NCBI GenBank assembly: GCA_022818135.1 | Contig: JAFMSR010000013.1 | Location: 26,568,262-26,632,261 of the forward strand | Length of the DNA stretch: 64,000 nucleotides | Source of the DNA: Saxidomus purpurata | Taxonomy: Eukaryota > Mollusca > Bivalvia > Venerida > Veneridae | Direction of reading: 5' to 3' | Shown: in pieces, positions 60,801 to 64,000 of the stretch | How positions within the stretch are numbered: position 1 is the first letter of the stretch | How the letters are laid out: each line of letters opens with the position of its first letter | Translations under genes and position numbers: made by a program | The notes under the pieces: generated by a model | The model's input: only the letters and a program-made list of their open reading frames with translations | Databases searched by the model: none | Told to the model about the DNA's origin: nothing

Positions 60801-63800
60801 CTATAGCTATGTATATCACCCTGTCTTGCAGACGTTTCAAGTCCCTAGCTGTAAAGGGAAACCCGTGCATCAAGTTAATAAATGCCATGAAAATCCAAAT
60901 GTTGTAGACGTTAATGAAGACACCATTCATAAAAACGCAAAGAAATGTATGTACGCTGACTATAGACAAATACGACCTAAACTGAAATCTGAAGGAAAAC
61001 ACACTAAAATTAAAATAAAAGATATCAAATCCGTCTGGAAACTCCGAGTGACGCTTACAGAGAAACAAAAACAAAAAGGGACTGCGGGGCTGAAAGAGAA
61101 GTGTAACAAAGGTATAGGAAATACTGCGTCGGATTGTTTGAAATCTTTACAGAAGTTATGTGAGAATGTAGAAACTGGTGTAGAGTCCCCCGTTGACTAT
61201 GCTTGCAATGTAGAATTTGAAGAGTGCAAAGAAGATTCAGAGGAAGAAAATGTTGTAAATGAACATATTGTCGGTACACAAAATGATGTGAATTTTGTAG
61301 AGGACACTATTCCAGTCATTAGAACAAGTAATGTAAAGGCGGAAGGTTTTGCAGATCGCATTTTTGACGACGGGAATGGAAGTCAAATGATTGGTTGGAC
61401 TGAAAGTGTCATTCCAATCTCGTCTTGTCCTACGGTATGGATGAGTGGACCACATACATTGGGAAGTCAGTCGGTCCAGACAGGAGTTGATTTGAGCACA
61501 GGAAGCAAACAAAATGTCACTGACCTAAGGTAAACAAACATTACAAGTTATTGTCTGCTGTTTCAATTATTATACCCTCCCCCCACGCCCCCCCCTCGAA
61601 CTGAAGTGTAAGAGGGGTATACTGGATTCAGCCTTGTCTGTCCGTCCGTCCCTCTGTAGACGGAATCTTGTGGACACTAAATCTCCAAAAACCCTGGTCA
61701 GAATTTAATGATACTTCACACAAGTGATGAGTACAGTGCCTAGTTGTGCATGGTTCATGTTTCGGGTCTCTAGGTCAAAGGTAAAGGTCACAGGGGCTAA
61801 AATCTTGTGGATGCTAGATATCCAAATCCACTGGTCAGAATTTAATGATACTTCACAGAAGTGATAAGCACCATGCCTAGTTGTGCATGGTCACTAGGTT
61901 GAAGATCAAGGTCACAGTGTCAAATCTTGTGCGCTTTTAATCTCCAAAACCCCTGGTCAGAATTTAATTATACTTCACAGAAGTCTTTAGTTGTGTAGGT
62001 GCAATAATTAAAGCATCAAATATTACATAAATTTTATATACTGTCGGTGGGGTGTTCAGGGGGGAGGGGGGGTAATAGTTATAATAGTTCTAGTCTTATA
62101 GTGGTTTTATTTTTATCTTTTTTTTTAATGAAAGGTCAATATGCTACTGTATCGATAATACTGTATATTATATTATATTACTGGTATTTAATTCCGTATT
62201 TTAGAAGTGGCGAGTCCATAAGTTTTGAAAATCTTCAACAGTATCCTCACAGAGACCAGATGGTACCGAGTTCGTCAGATGTGTATAATAATCACAATTC
62301 TTCTGCAACAGGGAACCAGAATTTCAGGTAATTATAATATAATGCCAATTAGTATGGTGGACTTCGAGGTAGGTAACCCTGTAATACTATAGGGGATAGG
62401 TGGTTTTAACCAAAACGTACCCTAAGCAGTGATTACTTTTCTGTCGGTATCAGTATGGCGTTTTCACCTAATCAAATCACAGTGGGAAGTTTGTTATTTT
62501 AGTTAAGGATTTTGTAATCATGGGTTTGAATTGCCACAACGAGCACAGGTGCCGGACACAATTTTTAATACATATTACATATGGTATGAAAACAACTGAG
62601 ACAGGCTTACAGCTGTTATCATCATTCGCCAAGGTGAAATATCAGATTCAGAGGTAAGAAACTCTGTAAACCGGTCTGGTTGTGAGTAAATATTGTGAGG
62701 TTCAATTTTTTTAAACGGTATGTGCTGAGGAACGTCTTTCCATATTCGGTGTCATCAGTTTAATTATGTTAAAGCTGCTCACTCAGATTTAGGTGAAAAA
62801 CAACAAGGTTCTTCGAACTGTCTGAAATTAATATACTGTTGAACGAATCAGCAAATAAAAAGGTTCCAGCATAAATTTCTGAAAAGTATTTTTTGAAACT
62901 ATACCTTTGTCGCTACCTAATTAAGTGTTGCAAACGCTTTTGAAATTCCAACATAAACATATAGTGTAGCGATTCCGTCCAACAAAGCTCGCCACATTCT
63001 TAACAGATTTTCTCAAATTGCTATATGATTATGTAGATTATTAATTGTGTTGTTGATTCTAGCCATTACTTTTACATTTTGTTTAGTATGTCATTTTGGA
63101 GGAAAAAATAGTTTTACATTACTGTAAAGTAGCAGCTTTAACCTCAATCATGAGTTAGACAGTCGTTTGTTTACAGCAGACAACATTGTAATTCAGCAGA
63201 TTATTTTGCTGTTTAACAAGTACATTTGTACAATGTTTAATATTTCATACCCATGCAGATCACAAGGTACAGACTGGCAAAATCCATGGCCATCGTGGTG
63301 TGGCGATTCCAGTCAAGATGTGGTGAGCAGACAGTTGTTGGAAGCGAACAATTTAGAAGATTATCACAGTGCTGTTAGAGATTCGGTAGGATATATATTC
63401 GTTGTGTTCGTTACATACGTGTTCGATCCCCAACAGTGACACTGCGGTTGTGTCTCTTGGAGATTGATTTAATCTATAATGAGTTCCGAGAGCGATTAAT
63501 CTCAGTGGTAAAAGCTTTTTTCGCAATCGAGATTAAATAAATTAGTATAAATAAATACTGAGCCATAATGTTTTATCTAAATCAAAATAAAATAAAACGT
63601 AGTTCAGATTTAGATTTTCAGCGTACAGTAGCTTTTATCTCCGGATGTCAAAGTTCGCCCAAAAACTTATGCTTCATAGGTATCAGCGTTACCTATCGGC
63701 ATGTGCTCAAGAAATTCCAAAGATGCATCTGTATAACCATTATGTGGACTACTGTTGTGTCTGACAATTGATGCACAGCAGTCCTGCGTTTTGTTTTACG

Positions 63801-64000
63801 AGTATTAATTGTTCATTGCATACAGATTTTTACTTTCGAGGTGCGGATTATGATTATTCAGTGTTATACTGCTTAAGTTTGCCTTGTTTCATAAGTTTGC
63901 CTTGTTTCATATGTTTGCCTTGTTTCAGGGAAGTTATGGTACAGTAGTTGGGGAAGCCATACAGGGTTTACTGAACCTAAGCTCATCTCAGGACTCTGAC
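54565..64000 (+). CDS. SIX-domain homeobox gene with TALE-like three-residue loop extension (gene span, 7 exons, open at right edge)
   Basis: Exons 54565-54873, 56443-56564, 58047-58218, 60169-61529, 62205-62327, 63259-63385 and 63929-64000 join without frame break into 762 codons. Residues of about 37-150 resemble the SIX protein-interaction domain, with YLKYKLHQGHYQDIFHILE, ELWDEAHYRHYF and NKFRIRQRNPPPP aligning in order with the SIX1/2-type GxYKELYxLLE, LWxKAHYxEAE and KYRVRRKFPLPRTI. Residues of about 155-217 form a homeodomain: VLREWY in helix 1, then six residues rather than three before PYP, and helix 3 VNSWFANARRRHK with W48, F49, N51 and R53. Exon 4 then encodes a long disordered, charged tail without a known domain. 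It is a likely sequence-specific nuclear transcription factor. The combination of a SIX domain with a 63-residue TALE-length homeodomain is unusual. The stop codon lies beyond the window. Confidence 0.8.
56443..56564 (+). CDS. SIX-TALE gene exon 2 (SIX domain, C-terminal part)
   Basis: 122 nt. The acceptor is tttgttgcag|AATGTG and the donor is GGCAGAG|GTAAGT, phase 2. It encodes NVENTSDPIFIELWDEAHYR and the following KFRIRQR segment, equivalent to the end of the SIX domain. It is not in the long-frame list because of its size, but the match to the family and phase is strong. Confidence 0.85.
56610..56875. repeat. 31-bp minisatellite A in intron 2 of the SIX-TALE gene
   Basis: Words tgtctatttcacagtagtag + gcgacaatc repeat with a 31-bp step (56661, 56692, 56724, 56755 and on), about eight copies. 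Two copies of a roughly 62-bp unit follow (ggtttgtttagttt ... aagaacagtgcgtcccacaa, 56870-56993). Confidence 0.9.
57424..57568. mobile_element. GC-rich palindromic MITE in intron 2
   Basis: taatccacggctgagccggg at the left recurs inverted at the right (cccggttcagccgagaatta), with an inner stem around cgagggctttagcccgagtg. About 145 bp, with GC far above its surroundings. Confidence 0.6.
57888..57895. promoter_or_regulatory. Consensus CRE-like palindrome tgacgtca
   Basis: A perfect 8-bp CREB/ATF consensus in a locally GC-rich stretch (57880-57935), with a second half site gttgacgtcgcg at about 57906. It lies about 150 bp upstream of exon 3. Function is speculative. Confidence 0.25.
58047..58218 (+). 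CDS. SIX-TALE gene exon 3 (homeodomain helices 1 and 2)
   Basis: 172 nt. The acceptor is tttctttcag|AAATCC and the donor is ACTAAG|GTATTT, phase 0. It encodes the NPPPPRICPGGIRP linker, helix 1 (SSVSVLREWYNAH), the extended loop STDPYP and helix 2 (AKQALAQRAGI). The following intron falls between homeodomain positions 44 and 45, an intron site I recall as shared by many TALE genes. Confidence 0.85.
58285..58570. repeat. Possible tRNA-SINE fragments in intron 3
   Basis: Box-B-like words ggtttcgaatgcc (plus, about 58335) and gagttcgaatcctg (minus, about 58550) are present with weak box A partners. They may be remnants of one or two SINEs. Confidence 0.3.
58740..59175. repeat. 31-bp minisatellite B in intron 3 of the SIX-TALE gene
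   Basis: Words ttgttgattgcgttacgttc + catttctacag repeat with a 31-bp step (gttacgttcc at about 58931, 58962, 58993, 59024), about 12-13 copies, diverged at both ends. The 87-residue frame across it is a repeat artefact. Confidence 0.9.
59330..60060. repeat. Bivalve dispersed repeat in intron 3
   Basis: It starts ggatgtccgtctgtccgtcc and contains three loosely repeated modules with ccaggggg/ccgggggtcac and gaaaaactttc words. No exon is visible before 60169. Confidence 0.5.
60169..61529 (+). CDS. SIX-TALE gene exon 4 (homeodomain helix 3 and long tail)
   Basis: 1361 nt. The acceptor is gatttactttcag|GTGAAT and the donor is GACCTAAG|GTAAAC, phase 2. It starts with the recognition helix VNSWFANARRRHKNEL and a basic stretch (KKSGKK) that can serve as a nuclear localisation signal. 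About 430 further residues are rich in Asn, Lys, Glu and Ser, with no recognised domain. Open sequence before 60169 in the same frame is intron. Confidence 0.85.
61570..62000. repeat. Bivalve dispersed repeat with three tandem 120-135-bp modules, intron 4
   Basis: It starts gtaagaggggtatactggat and cttgtctgtccgtccgtccc. The modules at about 61670, 61800 and 61925 share aatcttgtgg, ctggtcagaatttaatgata, cttcacagaagt and tagttgtgcatgg. Confidence 0.65.
62205..62327 (+). CDS. SIX-TALE gene exon 5
   Basis: 123 nt. The acceptor is ccgtattttag|AAGTGG and the donor is AATTTCAG|GTAATT, phase 2 in and out. It encodes a low-complexity segment with SISFENLQQYPHRDQ. Confidence 0.7.
62330..63255. other. 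Intron 5 of the SIX-TALE gene
   Basis: No repeat or extra exon was recognised. Confidence 0.4.
63259..63385 (+). CDS. SIX-TALE gene exon 6
   Basis: 127 nt. The acceptor is cccatgcag|ATCACA and the donor is GATTCG|GTAGGA, ending in phase 0. It encodes SQGTDWQNPWPSWCGDSSQD and an amphipathic stretch (RQLLEANNLEDYHSAVRD). Confidence 0.7.
63929..64000 (+). CDS. SIX-TALE gene exon 7 (runs off the window)
   Basis: The acceptor is cttgtttcag|GGAAGT. It is open in phase 0 for 24 codons to the last base (GSYGTVVGEAIQGLLNLSSS). Three tandem copies of tttgccttgtttca lead into the acceptor. Confidence 0.65.

Noticed and set aside
60781..61512. Minus-strand frames opposite exon 4
   Set aside because: Shadows of the long sense exon.

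Overview
This 64-kb window is eukaryotic nuclear DNA, almost certainly from a bivalve mollusc. The base composition is AT-rich. It contains introns with GT/AG borders, tRNA-derived SINEs, decayed LINEs, MITEs and minisatellites. It also carries dispersed repeats of a type familiar from bivalve genomes, with runs such as tgaccttgacct and tails such as cttcttcgaagggg. The species cannot be fixed from sequence alone.

Layout. (1) 761-13840, minus strand: the 5' part of a multi-exon gene for a conserved-looking protein I cannot name. Five exons form one phase-consistent chain of about 443 codons, including a 36-nt microexon, and the 3' end lies beyond the left edge. Its introns hold a 27-bp minisatellite, a GACA microsatellite, a SINE and bivalve-type repeats. 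(2) 15.0-22.7 kb: a nest of transposons. LINE A carries two MITEs. LINE B lies between two LINE pieces and is itself split by a 1294-bp hAT-like element with a perfect 8-bp target duplication, and by a second insert with a 221-bp CA repeat. (3) 23.3-26.0 kb: bivalve dispersed repeats dense in tgaccttga. (4) 24.6-51.1 kb: a tandem array of intronless cGAS-like receptor / Mab-21 nucleotidyltransferase genes on the minus strand. Three are intact (29786-28341, 37733-36264, 47480-46002) and one is a remnant near 51.0 kb. They are separated by duplicated LINE and MITE segments and by two large inverted-repeat elements, one of which has an empty site in the paralogous copy. (5) 48.2-49.0 kb: a 25-bp minisatellite. 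(6) 54565-64000, plus strand: seven exons (762 codons, open at the right edge) of a homeobox gene that combines a divergent SIX domain with a homeodomain carrying a three-residue TALE-type loop extension. I find this the most unusual locus here.

How the parts relate. The cGLR array is a plausible innate-immune sensing cluster that grew by segmental duplication in a transposon-rich setting. Catalytic residues are kept in all three copies, while a C-terminal patch has diverged. The SIX-TALE gene is independent of it and probably encodes a transcription factor. No rRNA, functional tRNA, CRISPR or prokaryotic feature was seen.
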